Assembly (NCBI GenBank): GCA_965247435.1
Contig: OZ252019.1
Location: 248,001-312,000 of the forward strand
DNA: 64,000 nucleotides
DNA from: Ilyomonas sp965247435
GTDB taxonomy: Bacteria; Bacteroidota; Bacteroidia; Chitinophagales; Chitinophagaceae
Direction of reading: 5' to 3'
This document shows positions 1 through 8,895 of this stretch, piece after piece. Under the pieces are notes generated by a model. It was given only the letters and a program-made list of their open reading frames with translations. It was not told where the DNA came from and ran no database searches. A program made the translations under genes and the position numbers. Positions within the stretch are counted from its first letter, which is position 1. Every line of letters starts with the position of its first letter.

Positions 1-135
1 CGCTTCTTTTTCTCCGTATAAAATGGTTACCTGCCAGTTGGCTGATAAATGGTGCGCCAGCGAGATAATATCTATCGCAATGCCGCCCAGTACAAGCCTG
101 TTTAAAATAAAAAATAATTTTCTTTTCTCAGTCAA
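1..135 (-). CDS. glycosyltransferase, N-terminal fragment (runs off window)
   Basis: Only the first 45 codons are inside the window. Read on the minus strand, the frame opens with a TTG (133-135) a few codons after two consecutive TAA stops and encodes a peptide containing RLVLGGIAIDIISLAHHL. A hydrophobic strand, then a glycine turn, then a helix with paired histidines is what the N-terminal Rossmann domain of GT-B family 4/1 glycosyltransferases looks like, where this loop binds the acceptor. The family call rests on this short stretch alone, so it is tentative. The TTG start is the only candidate between the stops and the conserved strand. The gene is divergent from nothing nearby; serS follows on the same strand after about 150 nt without a gene. 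Confidence 0.5.
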   Translation of the reverse strand, partial: MTEKRKLFFILNRLVLGGIAIDIISLAHHLSANWQVTILYGEKEA

Positions 136-282
136 AACAGTGGATTATTAAGAAGCAGCCGCAGCAAGGGCAATACTTATTGTACGAGACGGCATAAAGG
201 TAAGCGTTCACTAATATTTATATACATGCAGCGCAAGTAACGCGGCACTATTGTAACAAAAATGCTGCAATACGTTGCTTTT

Positions 283-1554
283 TTAGGATATTATCGTACT
301 TCCAAAATATTTCTGCAATACCTCCGGTATGCGGATATGATCGGCGGCCTGGTTGTTCTCCAGCAAACAGGCAAGGATGCGGGGCAAAGCCAGCGAGCTG
401 CCATTAAGGCTGTGCACCAACTGCATTTTACCGGCTGCATCCTTGTACCGGCACTTCATGCGGTTCGTCTGATAGCTTTCAAAATTAGTTACACTGCTTA
501 CTTCCAGCCAGCGCTGCTGCGCAGCGCTATATACTTCAAAGTCGTAGGTGAGGGCGCTGGTAAAGCCCATATCGCCGCCGCACAGTTTTAAAATGCGGTA
601 GGGCAGGGCAAGGCTTTGTATCAGGCCTTCCACATGGTGCACCATTTCGTCCAGCACATGGTAGCTGCTGGCCGGATGCACCAATTGTATAATTTCTACT
701 TTCTCAAACTGGTGCACCCGGTTGAGGCCGCGTACATCTTTGCCAAAACTGCCCGCCTCGCGGCGGAAGCAGGGAGAGTAGGCCGTCATCCGTACAGGCA
801 GTTCACTTTCTTTTAAAATTACATCCCGGTAAATGTTGGTAACCGGCACTTCTGCTGTTGGTATCAGGTACAGATTATCTTCTGTTACATGGTACATCTG
901 CCCTTCTTTATCCGGCAACTGGCCGGTACCATAGGCAGAAGCTTCGTTCACCATAAAGGGCGGCAGGTATTCTGTATAACCTTTGGACGTGTTATAATCT
1001 AAAAAATACTGCACCAGCGCCCGTTGCAGTTTTGCACCTTTACCTTTGTAAAGGGGAAACCCACTGCCGGTAATTTTAGCACCGGTTTCAAAATCCACAA
1101 GACCATATTCTTTTATCAGGTCCCAATGCGGCACCGCGGTTTCGGGCAGTTGCGGTTTTTTACCACCTTCGCGCAACACCACATTTTCTTCGGGCGTTTT
1201 ACCGGGCGGCACTTTATCAGACGGCAGGTTGGGCAGCATTACGAGCTTGCTTTGCAACGTTTTTTCTATCGCTATCAGTTGTTCATTCAGTTTGCTTACT
1301 TCAGCTTTATGGTCGGCTACGGCAGCTTTTAATTTTTCTGCTTCTTCCGTATCGCCTTGCGCCATATACCGGCCAATATTTTTAGAGGCGCTGTTGACGG
1401 ATGCCTGTGCCGTATCATACGCCGTTTGCGTAGCACGCCGGTCATCATCAAGCGCAATAATTTCATCCACCAGTTCCGGCTGCTTAAAGTGCTTAACAGC
1501 TAATCTTTCCTTTACCCAGTCCGGCTTCTGTTTTAATATGGTTACCTGCAGCAT
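283..1554 (-). CDS. serS: serine-tRNA ligase
   Basis: Class II aminoacyl-tRNA synthetase that charges tRNA-Ser in the cytoplasm. The 423-residue product has the usual length. It begins MLQVTILKQKPDWVKERLAV and has an N-terminal coiled-coil arm rich in charged and alanine residues (about residues 30-105) that grips the long variable arm of tRNA-Ser. The catalytic core follows, with motif 2 around SPCFRREAGSFGKD and motif 3 at LNGSSLALPRILACLLEN. The frame is open for 79 codons further upstream, but that extension overlaps the neighbouring plus-strand gene and reads as noncoding, so the ATG at 1552-1554 is chosen. The gene stands alone and is divergent from the small gene at 1613. No frameshift or missing motif is seen. 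Confidence 0.97.
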   Translation of the reverse strand: MLQVTILKQKPDWVKERLAVKHFKQPELVDEIIALDDDRRATQTAYDTAQASVNSASKNIGRYMAQGDTEEAEKLKAAVADHKAEVSKLNEQLIAIEKTLQSKLVMLPNLPSDKVPPGKTPEENVVLREGGKKPQLPETAVPHWDLIKEYGLVDFETGAKITGSGFPLYKGKGAKLQRALVQYFLDYNTSKGYTEYLPPFMVNEASAYGTGQLPDKEGQMYHVTEDNLYLIPTAEVPVTNIYRDVILKESELPVRMTAYSPCFRREAGSFGKDVRGLNRVHQFEKVEIIQLVHPASSYHVLDEMVHHVEGLIQSLALPYRILKLCGGDMGFTSALTYDFEVYSAAQQRWLEVSSVTNFESYQTNRMKCRYKDAAGKMQLVHSLNGSSLALPRILACLLENNQAADHIRIPEVLQKYFGSTIIS

Positions 1555-1596
1555 AGAAACGTTTTTGCCGCAAATATAATCTTTGCCGTCAAACCT

Positions 1597-1604
1597 TACC
1601 TTTG
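1597..1604 (+). promoter_or_regulatory. TAnnTTTG-type -7 promoter box (TACCTTTG)
   Basis: TACCTTTG matches the -7 consensus of the main Bacteroidota sigma factor and ends 8 nt before the ATG at 1613, implying a very short 5' leader. A clear -33 TTTG at the ideal spacing is not evident, so this is a partial match. Confidence 0.4.
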
Positions 1605-1612
1605 CGCGCGAT

Positions 1613-1957
1613 ATGAATGTAAGTGATGATCTGCAACAGCGCTGGTGGGCGCTGGAAGCCAAGCTGATGGAGCGTTTTGGTAAAAAGCCGGACATGGAAG
1701 CGGTGCTTTTTTTGGTGGGCATGCAGGAGACCGGCTTTGTAAAGGAGAAAATAACCAAGGAGCAAAAGCAGGACCTGATGCATGTTGCCATTTGTACGGT
1801 GCTTGGCCAGAGCGGCTATTACGAATTGCAGGGGCAGGATGACGAAGGATGGCCGCATTTTTCGCAACTAAAAGATTTGCCGGTCTTATCTTTACACGAG
1901 CAGGAAAATTTTTTAAAAGACCATGTGCTGCTTTACTTCGAACACATCGGTTTTTAA
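1613..1957 (+). CDS. conserved hypothetical protein, 114 aa
   Basis: Small, soluble, mostly helical acidic protein starting MNVSDDLQQRWWALEAKLME, with no signal peptide and no membrane segment. I do not recognise a named domain. The sequence has an aromatic-rich N-terminal helix, a central ERFGKKPDMEAVLFLVGMQE segment and a C-terminal helix ending in HIGF. An ATG 30 nt upstream (1583) is in frame, but the residues it would add overlap the promoter box at 1597, so the internal ATG is chosen. Base composition resembles the neighbours and the frame is intact over its whole length, so it is very likely a real gene. It is divergent from serS and about 70 nt ahead of the cyclophilin gene. Function unknown. 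Confidence 0.7.
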   Translation: MNVSDDLQQRWWALEAKLMERFGKKPDMEAVLFLVGMQETGFVKEKITKEQKQDLMHVAICTVLGQSGYYELQGQDDEGWPHFSQLKDLPVLSLHEQENFLKDHVLLYFEHIGF

Positions 1958-2026
1958 ACAATAAGCCGGATGTATTTGCTTTGAAAAATGTATCATTGTA
2001 TATATTATTTAAAATCGGATGAGCTG

Positions 2027-2743
2027 ATGAGGAGTACCATATTGATTGCAGCCTTTATTATTTGCATTGTGGCAAACGGCTTTGCACAGGCCAGACCGGC
2101 GATACATAAACCCGCTGCTCCTGCAGCCAAGAAAGCCATCACAACTGCGCGGCTGGTAGAAGTAATGACCGATTATGGCAACATTACCCTTAAACTATAC
2201 GACAGCACGCCACAGCACCGCGATAACTTTATTAAACTGGTAAAAGCGGGCTTTTACGACAGTCTGCTTTTTCACCGCGTGATAGACGGTTTTATGATAC
2301 AGGGCGGCGACCCGGACAGTAAACAGGCGGCCGATTCTGCACAGCTTGGCGGTGGCGAGGCGCCCGGAGAACGCACACCTGCCGAGTTTAATGTAAAGTA
2401 TTTTCATAAGAAAGGCGCATTGGCGGCGGCCCGCGACGACAACCCTGAAAAAGCAAGCAGCAACTGCCAGTTTTATATTGTGCAGGGTAAGCCTTACAGC
2501 GATACTGCCCTTAATATGATGGAGTGCCAGGTGCGCAACGAAAATGCAGGCTTCAGCTTTACCCCGCAGCAACGCAAAGCGTATAGTACGATTGGCGGCA
2601 CACCCTTTCTCGATCAGAATTACACGGTGTTTGGCGAAGTGGTGAAAGGCATCGAGGTGGTGGATAAAATAGCGAAGCAGCCACGCGATGCCAACGACCG
2701 GCCATTGCAAAATGTCCGCATGCGTATGCGGATGCTGAATTAA
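2027..2743 (+). CDS. secreted cyclophilin-type peptidyl-prolyl cis-trans isomerase
   Basis: Catalyses cis-trans isomerisation of proline peptide bonds during folding, here probably in the periplasm. From the ATG at 2027 the 238-residue product has a signal peptide (MRSTILIAAFIICIVANGFAQA), a short Pro/Ala/Lys linker, then a cyclophilin domain from about residue 43. The catalytic stretch FHRVIDGFMIQGGD is at residues 82-95 and includes the essential Arg. The later substrate-pocket segment SSNCQFYIVQGKP is present, as is the C-terminal VFGEVVKGIEVVDKI strand-helix. A longer ORF start at 1988 would bury the signal peptide, so 2027 is preferred. About 40 residues around ALNMMECQVRNENAG form the insertion seen in many Bacteroidota members. 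Confidence 0.93.
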   Translation: MRSTILIAAFIICIVANGFAQARPAIHKPAAPAAKKAITTARLVEVMTDYGNITLKLYDSTPQHRDNFIKLVKAGFYDSLLFHRVIDGFMIQGGDPDSKQAADSAQLGGGEAPGERTPAEFNVKYFHKKGALAAARDDNPEKASSNCQFYIVQGKPYSDTALNMMECQVRNENAGFSFTPQQRKAYSTIGGTPFLDQNYTVFGEVVKGIEVVDKIAKQPRDANDRPLQNVRMRMRMLN

Positions 2744-2849
2744 TAATATTGTAAGTAGTAAACGATAAATATATCCGGTATAAAAGCCGCAGGCAACGGC
2801 TCTTTTTAAATAGTACATCTCTTTTACCTATCAATTAAAACCTACTAAG

Positions 2850-3230
2850 ATGGCGCTTCTGCAAGATATTAAATACACCAAAGAGCACGAATGGATAAAG
2901 ATAGCCGGCGATGGATCTGCTTATATCGGTATTACCGATTTTGCCCAGGGCGAATTAGGCGATATTGTGTATGTGGACATTAATACAGTGGGGCAAAGTC
3001 TTGACGCAGACAGCGTATTTGGCACGGTGGAAGCAGTAAAAACCGTGAGCGACCTTTACCTGCCCGTAGCCGGAACTATCGAGGAAGTAAACCCGGAGTT
3101 GCAAAAGCAACCGGAACTGGTAAACAGCGATCCGTATGGAAAAGGCTGGATGGTGCGTATAAAACTAAACGACGCTGCAGACATAGAGCATTTGCTAAGC
3201 GCAGCAGCTTATGAAAAATTAGTTGGATAA
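2850..3230 (+). CDS. gcvH: glycine cleavage system H protein
   Basis: Lipoyl carrier of the glycine cleavage complex; it shuttles the aminomethyl group between the P and T proteins and transfers electrons to the L protein. The 126-residue product has the canonical length. The lipoylation site is K64 in FGTVEAVKTVSDLY, preceded by the TKEHEWIKI strand and GITDFAQGELGDIVYVD typical of the family. The C-terminal NSDPYGKGWMVRIK segment is also conserved. The genes for P, T and L proteins are not in this window. No Shine-Dalgarno sequence precedes the ATG, only an A/T-rich leader. It follows the cyclophilin gene by about 106 nt on the same strand. Confidence 0.97.
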   Translation: MALLQDIKYTKEHEWIKIAGDGSAYIGITDFAQGELGDIVYVDINTVGQSLDADSVFGTVEAVKTVSDLYLPVAGTIEEVNPELQKQPELVNSDPYGKGWMVRIKLNDAADIEHLLSAAAYEKLVG

Positions 3231-3717
3231 ATCAACACTTCGTTGCTGCTTTACAATAGATATGTATAACAATACCGGTTACTGCCGGGTGTTTATGCTC
3301 ATCCATGTTCAGTGGCAAAATTTCTGCTATAGCTTAGCCTTATTAATTGCTGTATAGCTTTCCATAAACAAACTATAGAGCAATTTCATACCTCCTGCCT
3401 GCTACAATTCCTGCATTAATGCGCTGCCTGTTGTATTGGTTCTATCTGGTAGTATAGATAATTGTCTTATGCTAACAGTGGTATATTTTCTTTAGCTGAA
3501 CAGTAAAAAATATTCTGTTTACATTTTTTTCATCTTTATATCTTATTGTAACTGCTTTACTTTTAGTTTTTGGTTGGCATATTTATTGACTACCTGCAAC
3601 TATAATTAAAGATGCAGTTTTTTGTGCAGGCATCGTGCTGTGTTCCGGTTGCTTATTTAAAATTGATGCAGCTATGCACCTCAAAATCGGGTGCACAATT
3701 AAAAAATATTTACAGTT
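3231..3717. other. gene-free AT-rich interval
   Basis: About 490 nt between gcvH and the RlpA-like gene. All frames are broken by frequent stops; I see no tRNA, clear terminator, transposase remnant or long inverted repeat. A short plus-strand ORF from 3612 overlaps the next gene out of frame and looks spurious. Confidence 0.5.
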
Positions 3718-4194
3718 ATGACAAGAACGAGCCGCTATACTATACCGATTGCCTGTTGCTCAAATCTTGTTTCGTATTACCGGTCTGTGAAGTTCTTTAA
3801 AAAGCGTTTCCTCGTACTTGCCTTCCTGTTGTTGCAATTGGCAGCATATAGCCGGCCGGATACTTTAATCAGGAAAACTAAAGTGATATATGGCGTTGCA
3901 AGTTTTTACAGCAAGCATCTGGAAGGAACAACCACTGCTACCGGTGAGGCTTTCCATCACAGTGACCTGATAGCGGCAAGCAATAATTTTAAACTGAATA
4001 GCTGGGTGCGGATCACCAACCTGCGAAACGGTAAATCGGTGATTGTGCGCATCAACGACCGCATGGGTAAAGCGATGCAGGCCTTAGGGCGCGTTGCAGA
4101 TGTAACGATTCTTGCTGCAAGACAATTAGGTTTTATTAACCGCGGGCTGGCGCGTGTAAAAGTAGAAGAAGTGCCGGGCGGTACAATGGAATAG
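3718..4194 (+). CDS. septal ring lytic transglycosylase RlpA-like protein (double-psi beta-barrel)
   Basis: RlpA-like exported protein; characterised relatives cleave naked glycan strands of peptidoglycan. The double-psi barrel spans about residues 59-150 and contains GVASFYSKHLEGTTTATGE, where the catalytic-type Glu follows the Thr-rich turn, then NGKSVIVRINDRMG and GRVADVTILAARQLGF. No SPOR domain is present, so this is the short form. The ORF opens at ATG 3718, but an in-frame GTG at 3787 gives a clean signal peptide (KFFKKRFLVLAFLLLQLAAY). The 23 residues between the two starts look like leader noise, so the true start is probably 3787. The OmpA-like gene, another envelope protein, follows 46 nt downstream. 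Confidence 0.85.
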   Translation: MTRTSRYTIPIACCSNLVSYYRSVKFFKKRFLVLAFLLLQLAAYSRPDTLIRKTKVIYGVASFYSKHLEGTTTATGEAFHHSDLIAASNNFKLNSWVRITNLRNGKSVIVRINDRMGKAMQALGRVADVTILAARQLGFINRGLARVKVEEVPGGTME

Positions 4195-4240
4195 ATATTG
4201 AATGATAAACCACATCTCAATTATTTTAAATTAAACGTGT

Positions 4241-5605
4241 ATGAAAAAAATCTTATTCTCCTCTTTATTAATTGCTTTAACGACTGGTGTTTTTGCGCAA
4301 ACAGATATTCCTGCCTCTGCATCAAAAATGAATTATAAAAAGAGACCTACCCTGATTATTCATTTTGTTGCCAATGACTTTCAAACGGCCGAAAAAATAC
4401 GGCAAACGTCGCTGAAGGATGTATTGAAAGATAACCAGTGGACAAAATTGAGGGAAATGGATTATGGGCTTGGATTGCAATACCTGCAAGGCTTAACCAA
4501 TCATATTGACTTCTCCGGCCGGCTCGATGCTTCTTTTACAGATTATTTATTTCGTAACCGGCCGCAGCAGGGTGATGACAAACTGCTGATTGAAGGAGAT
4601 GCCGGTTTCAATATTAAATTATTGTCCGACCGGTATATCGTGTCTCCTTACCTGCATGCAGGTATTGGCGGCTCGGTGTATGATGGTTATTTTGCAGCGT
4701 ATGTGCCGTTGGGTGTAGGCCTGCAGTTCAATCTTGGAAAAGGCGATGCTTTTATTTTTTCCAATGCCCAGTACCGGGTTCGCGTAACGGATAATGCCAA
4801 TAACCATTTCAATTTTAATATTGGTGTAGGCGGAGCGCTTACAGCCCGTAAAGAACCGGTAATGGCGCCACCGCCACCACCGCCTGTTGTGGCCGATACA
4901 GATGGCGATGGCATTAATGATAACAGTGATTCCTGCAAGACCGTGCCGGGAACCGCTAAATATAATGGTTGCCCTGTGCCCGATTCGGATGGCGATGGCA
5001 TTAACGATGATAATGATAAATGCCCCAACCAGGCCGGCCTTGCCAAATATGGCGGCTGCCCGATACCGGATACCGACAAAGACGGTATTAATGATGAAGA
5101 AGATCGCTGCCCCAATCAGCCGGGTGTTGCCAAATATTTCGGCTGCCCGATACCGGATACAGACGGCGATGGCGTAAATGATGAAATGGATAAATGCCCG
5201 AATGTAGCCGGACCTGCACGTAACGGCGGCTGTCCAGAAAAAGCGCAGATTATGCAGAGTAAGGTAGATACTACGGCGCACCAGATTTTCTTTGCAACCG
5301 GCAGTGCAACGCTGTTAGCCAAGAGCTACAAACCATTGAATGCATTGGCAGCATTATTAAAAGCCAATACCGATCTGGGTATGGATATAGAAGGCCATAC
5401 CGATAATACCGGCACCGATGCTATCAATACCAAACTGTCTCAGCGCCGTGCAGAATCGGTGATGAAATATTTAAAGGGCAAAGGCGTAACGGTTGACCGT
5501 ATGAGCGCGAAAGGCTACGGATCTTCTTTGCCTATAGCCGATAACAGCACCGCTGCCGGCCGGGCGCAAAACAGAAGGGTGGAATTAAAATTGCGTCAGT
5601 TGTAA
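4241..5605 (+). CDS. OmpA family outer membrane protein with thrombospondin type 3 repeats
   Basis: Envelope protein expected to tether the outer membrane to peptidoglycan. The 454 residues comprise a signal peptide (MKKILFSSLLIALTTGVFAQ), an outer-membrane beta-barrel-like region (about 30-205), a polyproline hinge, four calcium-binding thrombospondin-3 repeats (about 218-335; each DTDGDGIND followed by a DxCPN-type Cys and a GCP), and a C-terminal OmpA/MotB domain (about 343-454). The last contains IEGHTDNTGTDAINTKLSQR, whose Asp and Arg bind diaminopimelate, and ends GRAQNRRVELKL. The gene is monocistronic: a strong bidirectional terminator lies 35 nt downstream. The repeats make the DNA locally repetitive, which explains several long shadow ORFs on the other strand. 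Confidence 0.95.
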   Translation: MKKILFSSLLIALTTGVFAQTDIPASASKMNYKKRPTLIIHFVANDFQTAEKIRQTSLKDVLKDNQWTKLREMDYGLGLQYLQGLTNHIDFSGRLDASFTDYLFRNRPQQGDDKLLIEGDAGFNIKLLSDRYIVSPYLHAGIGGSVYDGYFAAYVPLGVGLQFNLGKGDAFIFSNAQYRVRVTDNANNHFNFNIGVGGALTARKEPVMAPPPPPPVVADTDGDGINDNSDSCKTVPGTAKYNGCPVPDSDGDGINDDNDKCPNQAGLAKYGGCPIPDTDKDGINDEEDRCPNQPGVAKYFGCPIPDTDGDGVNDEMDKCPNVAGPARNGGCPEKAQIMQSKVDTTAHQIFFATGSATLLAKSYKPLNALAALLKANTDLGMDIEGHTDNTGTDAINTKLSQRRAESVMKYLKGKGVTVDRMSAKGYGSSLPIADNSTAAGRAQNRRVELKLRQL

Positions 5606-5640
5606 TACCTAAAGCTTTCAAAATTTAATTACAATAATAA

Positions 5641-5678
5641 AAAGAAGCGCTCCCGGTTAACCGGGAGCGCTTCTTTTT
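5641..5678. terminator. bidirectional intrinsic terminator
   Basis: A perfect inverted repeat of 18 nt per arm centred at 5658/5659 (core GCGCTCCCGG / CCGGGAGCGC), flanked by A-run on the left and T-run on the right. It separates the convergent OmpA gene (plus) and amine oxidase gene (minus) and can end both transcripts. Confidence 0.92.
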
Positions 5679-5703
5679 ATTAACGAAAAGCCTTAAAACA
5701 GGT

Positions 5704-6957
5704 TTATTCACTTAATATTTGCGCAGCTACTTCTTTGCCGCTTGCCAGCGCTGCTTCTACAGTGCCCTGCGCATCACCGGTATATAAGGCTTCACCGGCA
5801 AAATAGAGGGTGTTTTCAACCGGTTCTTTCAATACTGCTTTAGCTTCTTTCGACTGTAGCGTCTGGTAAGAATAAGCGCCATAGGTAAAGGGTTCTGTTT
5901 GCCAGTTGGCAATATGCCAGGCAGTTACTCCAGGCAGTTTGTCATTAAACATGTTATGGAGCGATTGCATAGCTATTTCCAGAACTTGTTCTGGCGAATG
6001 GTGCTGTAATGCTTCGGCTTTCGGGCCGCCCAGCCAGCCTGTCAGCAGATTATTTTTTGCCGGATATTGCGTCCACCAGGTTGGTATCATTTCCTCGCTA
6101 AAAAAGAACAGCGCATCCTTTTTTATATTCTCCCAGAAAGGTTCCTCAAACTGAAGCAATGCTTTTATTACACCACCAAAACCTATTTGCCTTGCGGCTG
6201 TTATTTTACTGTCAATAGCTGGTGTAAACGCAATGGTTCCATTTTTTTGCAAAACACTTACCGGTACGGTTATAATTACCTTTTTTGCGCTGAATATTTC
6301 ATTATTGGTAGTAGATACCGCTACCTCATCTTTTTGCCATGCAACCTTGTTGACCATCTCGGAAAAATGAATTTCGCAATGCTGCTTCAGGCATTGCGTT
6401 GTTAATGCATCTATCAGTTGCATATAACCACCGGGTATTCTATACTGATCTTCCTCTTCGTGCTGCCATTCATCGCGCAGTGCTATTACACTGGCTTTAT
6501 CTTCATCAACCGTATCAAAGCCCTGCGCATACTGTATGGCCGATTTTCGGAGCGGCGCATATCTTTCTTCCTTAAAATACGTATTTAAAAAACCGGTTAA
6601 GGTCATATCTGCTTTCAGCCTGTTCATCTGTTGTATCATTTCTTCCCAGCCATCCACCTGTTCTTCTGTATCCTGCCATTTCCCGTCCCTTTTGCGCAGC
6701 ATACTGCCTTGTACTTTTACAAAATTAATGTTGTGCTGTTTTAATAATTGTAAGGTAAGCGGCAGGTTGCCATGTATAAATTCTGCGCCGGCCTCTATAG
6801 GTTGGTTAAAAAATTTGTTAGTTAAAGTGTCTATGCGTCCGCCGTTGCGGTTGCGGGCTTCCAGTACAATTACCTTTCTCCCGGTTGCTGAAAGTTCCCG
6901 CGCGGCCATTAATCCGCTGGCGCCTGCGCCAATAATAAGTATATCTGTATAAATCAT
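5704..6957 (-). CDS. FAD-dependent flavin monoamine oxidase family protein
   Basis: Flavoprotein oxidase predicted to oxidise an amine with release of aldehyde, ammonia and hydrogen peroxide; the substrate cannot be told from sequence. The 417 residues start with the dinucleotide-binding fold IIGAGASGLMAARELSATG (about residues 8-26), then VLEARNRNGGRIDT, the second FAD contact. The C-terminal GxGxxxxA-type motif YFAGEALYTGDAQGTVEAAL (about 386-405) closes the FAD site. No signal peptide is visible, so it should be cytoplasmic. It is convergent with the OmpA gene across a strong terminator and divergent from the VWA gene. No partner aldehyde dehydrogenase or transporter is adjacent. Confidence 0.88.
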   Translation of the reverse strand: MIYTDILIIGAGASGLMAARELSATGRKVIVLEARNRNGGRIDTLTNKFFNQPIEAGAEFIHGNLPLTLQLLKQHNINFVKVQGSMLRKRDGKWQDTEEQVDGWEEMIQQMNRLKADMTLTGFLNTYFKEERYAPLRKSAIQYAQGFDTVDEDKASVIALRDEWQHEEEDQYRIPGGYMQLIDALTTQCLKQHCEIHFSEMVNKVAWQKDEVAVSTTNNEIFSAKKVIITVPVSVLQKNGTIAFTPAIDSKITAARQIGFGGVIKALLQFEEPFWENIKKDALFFFSEEMIPTWWTQYPAKNNLLTGWLGGPKAEALQHHSPEQVLEIAMQSLHNMFNDKLPGVTAWHIANWQTEPFTYGAYSYQTLQSKEAKAVLKEPVENTLYFAGEALYTGDAQGTVEAALASGKEVAAQILSE

Positions 6958-7170
6958 AGTTAGCCATTGAGTAAGGTGGAAGTTGCAAGAATTAAGCTAA
7001 AATAAAGTTTATAAATATATATGCAGCAATGACAGGCCTACTGCCGGATTTTGCGTAATACAATCGGCAAATAGTTTGTTCCGTTATTTTTTATCGCTGG
7101 CATGAATCATGCGCAGTATAACTTTCCTTTAAACAATTTGTTTATTCCGTTTGATGTAACTTACACTATT

Positions 7171-8268
7171 ATGATTGGACACCGTTTTATTCAGTATGAC
7201 CCTAATGAAAAAGGGAAAACAAAATTCGAACAACTGCTTGATTTATTTATGCAGTTGCTTACTTACACCAGCGGTGATGTAGCAGAAGCGATGCAATGGA
7301 TGAATCAATTGGATAAGCAATACGGGCTTACCAGCGACGAATACGGCATGGGCGATTTTATTGATGAATTGAAAGAAAAAGGCTACCTCACCGAAGATAA
7401 CCAGACCGGCAAAATTGAAATTACTGCCAAGAGCGAGCAGACCATCCGTAAAAAAAGCCTTGAAGAGATTTTTGGTAAATTAAAAAAATCCAAACAGGGC
7501 GATCACAACACGCACAAGCCCGGGCAGGGCGATGAGATAAGTCCGGACTATCGTCCGTTTCAGTTTGGTGATATGCTGGAGCAGATAGACTTTACCGAAA
7601 GCATCCGCAATGCGCAGATTAATCATGGTGTGGATAGTTTTAGTATGCAGGAAGACGACCTGCAGATACGTGAAACCGACTTTAAATCGCAGACTTCTAC
7701 TGTGCTGATGATTGATATTTCGCATTCCATGATTTTGTATGGCGAAGACCGTATTACGCCGGCCAAAAAAGTGGCGATGGCGCTGAGTGAATTAATTCAG
7801 ACAAAGTATCCGAAAGACACGCTGGACATTGTGGTGTTTGGTAATGATGCCTGGCCGATTGAAGTAAAGGATCTGCCTTACCTGCAGGTTGGTCCGTACC
7901 ACACCAATACGGTGGCAGGGCTGGAGTTGGCGATGGATATTTTGCGCCGGCGCAAGAATGCTAACAAGCAGATCTTTATGATTACCGATGGTAAGCCTAC
8001 CTGTTTGAAGATTGGTAAAAAGTATTATAAAAATAGTTTCGGACTTGACCGGAAAGTGGTGAACCGCTGTATCAACCTTGCTGCGCAATGCAAAAAACTG
8101 AAAATACCGATTACTACGTTTATGATAGCGTCGGATCCTTACCTGCAGCGCTTTGTAACAGAGTTTACCGAAATGAATAACGGGAAAGCTTTCTTTGCAT
8201 CGCTGGATAAATTAGGGGCGTTTATTTTTAAAGACTTTGAAAGCGGTAAACGGAAAACGGTGTATTAA
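7171..8268 (+). CDS. VWA domain protein, partner of ChlI-like ATPase
   Basis: The 365-residue protein has an N-terminal helical region (about 1-160, rich in Lys and Glu) and a C-terminal von Willebrand factor A domain with a complete MIDAS: DISHS (D182, S184, S186) and the later FMITDGKPT. MIDAS sites bind a divalent cation and mediate protein contacts. ATG 7171 (MIGHRFIQYDPNE) is preferred over the longer start at 7102, whose extra residues look like leader. VWA proteins next to BchI/ChlI or MoxR-type AAA+ ATPases usually act as substrate adaptors of the ATPase. The matching ATPase is at 8944, separated only by the GxxExxY gene, so the two probably form one functional unit. No magnesium chelatase or porphyrin genes are nearby. 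Confidence 0.85.
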   Translation: MIGHRFIQYDPNEKGKTKFEQLLDLFMQLLTYTSGDVAEAMQWMNQLDKQYGLTSDEYGMGDFIDELKEKGYLTEDNQTGKIEITAKSEQTIRKKSLEEIFGKLKKSKQGDHNTHKPGQGDEISPDYRPFQFGDMLEQIDFTESIRNAQINHGVDSFSMQEDDLQIRETDFKSQTSTVLMIDISHSMILYGEDRITPAKKVAMALSELIQTKYPKDTLDIVVFGNDAWPIEVKDLPYLQVGPYHTNTVAGLELAMDILRRRKNANKQIFMITDGKPTCLKIGKKYYKNSFGLDRKVVNRCINLAAQCKKLKIPITTFMIASDPYLQRFVTEFTEMNNGKAFFASLDKLGAFIFKDFESGKRKTVY

Positions 8269-8275
8269 TTATTAA

Positions 8276-8371
8276 GCCACAAAAACCCGAAGGCACAAAA
8301 GAATAAGTAAATACGAAAACACTAAATGTATCACACGGACCTTTTTAAAAAATCCTTTGTGCCTTTGTGGC
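8276..8371. repeat. inverted pair of the GTGGCTTTRTGCCTTWGTGGC-type repeat
   Basis: A reverse copy (8276-8301, GCCACAAAAACCCGAAGGCA...) starts 8 nt after the VWA stop codon. A forward copy (8355-8371, CTTTGTGCCTTTGTGGC) lies just before the GxxExxY gene. The two face each other across about 53 nt of AT-rich spacer. Related copies occur at 8896, 36614 and 36901. Confidence 0.7.
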
Positions 8372-8384
8372 AAAACTCAATCCT

Positions 8385-8765
8385 ATGATTTCTGAATATG
8401 AAAAGTTGCTGGCAAAAGAAATAGTGGATTGTGCTTTCAAAGTTCATAAACAGTTAGGCCCGGGTTTACTGGAAAAAATTTATGAAACATGTTTGTGTCA
8501 CGAGTTAAGCAAAAAGGATATCAATTATAAACGGCAGGTTGATTTGCCAATTGTATATGACACCATTACGTTCGATGAAGGTTTACGAATAGACGTTTTG
8601 GTAGAAAATTTAATTATTGTTGAACTCAAAGCTGTTGACATTATAAATGCTGTGTGGCAAGCACAAATTTTAAGTCACCTTAAGCTCACCAAATTACACC
8701 TCGGCTTTCTCATCAATTTTAATGTGACTACAATTAAAGACGGCATAAAAAGATATGTTTTATAA
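8385..8765 (+). CDS. GxxExxY family protein (PD-(D/E)XK nuclease-like)
   Basis: The 126-residue protein carries the family signature GPGLLEKIYE (GxxExxY) near its N-terminus. It then has a PD-(D/E)XK-type pattern: Asp in RIDVLV and the ELK of IIVELKAVD. It therefore keeps the nuclease-fold metal ligands, although no biochemical role is firmly established for the family. The ATG at 8385 (MISEYEKLL) is chosen; an in-frame GTG at 8367 exists but lies inside the repeat. The gene sits between the VWA and AAA+ genes and is bracketed by copies of the 22-nt repeat, and its AT-richer composition differs from both neighbours. This suggests an insertion into an older VWA-AAA operon. It ends with KRYVL, a common ending in the family. 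Confidence 0.88.
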   Translation: MISEYEKLLAKEIVDCAFKVHKQLGPGLLEKIYETCLCHELSKKDINYKRQVDLPIVYDTITFDEGLRIDVLVENLIIVELKAVDIINAVWQAQILSHLKLTKLHLGFLINFNVTTIKDGIKRYVL

Positions 8766-8895
8766 TAATTTCGTGCTTTCATTGCTTTGTAACAAAATTT
8801 AATTAATACATCACTAACCTATACAAGCATTTTAAAAAATATGCCGGTTAAGAAGCAACATGATTTTTACAACAAACAATAAATCAAGAACTATT

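Noticed and set aside
1229..1579. Plus-strand ORF of 116 aa antisense to serS
   Set aside because: Fully inside the conserved serS frame and lacks any recognisable protein features.
4619..5281. 220-aa minus-strand ORF of Ile/Ala-rich repeats
   Set aside because: It is the antisense of the thrombospondin-3 repeats of the OmpA-like gene; the repeated pattern comes from the coding strand.
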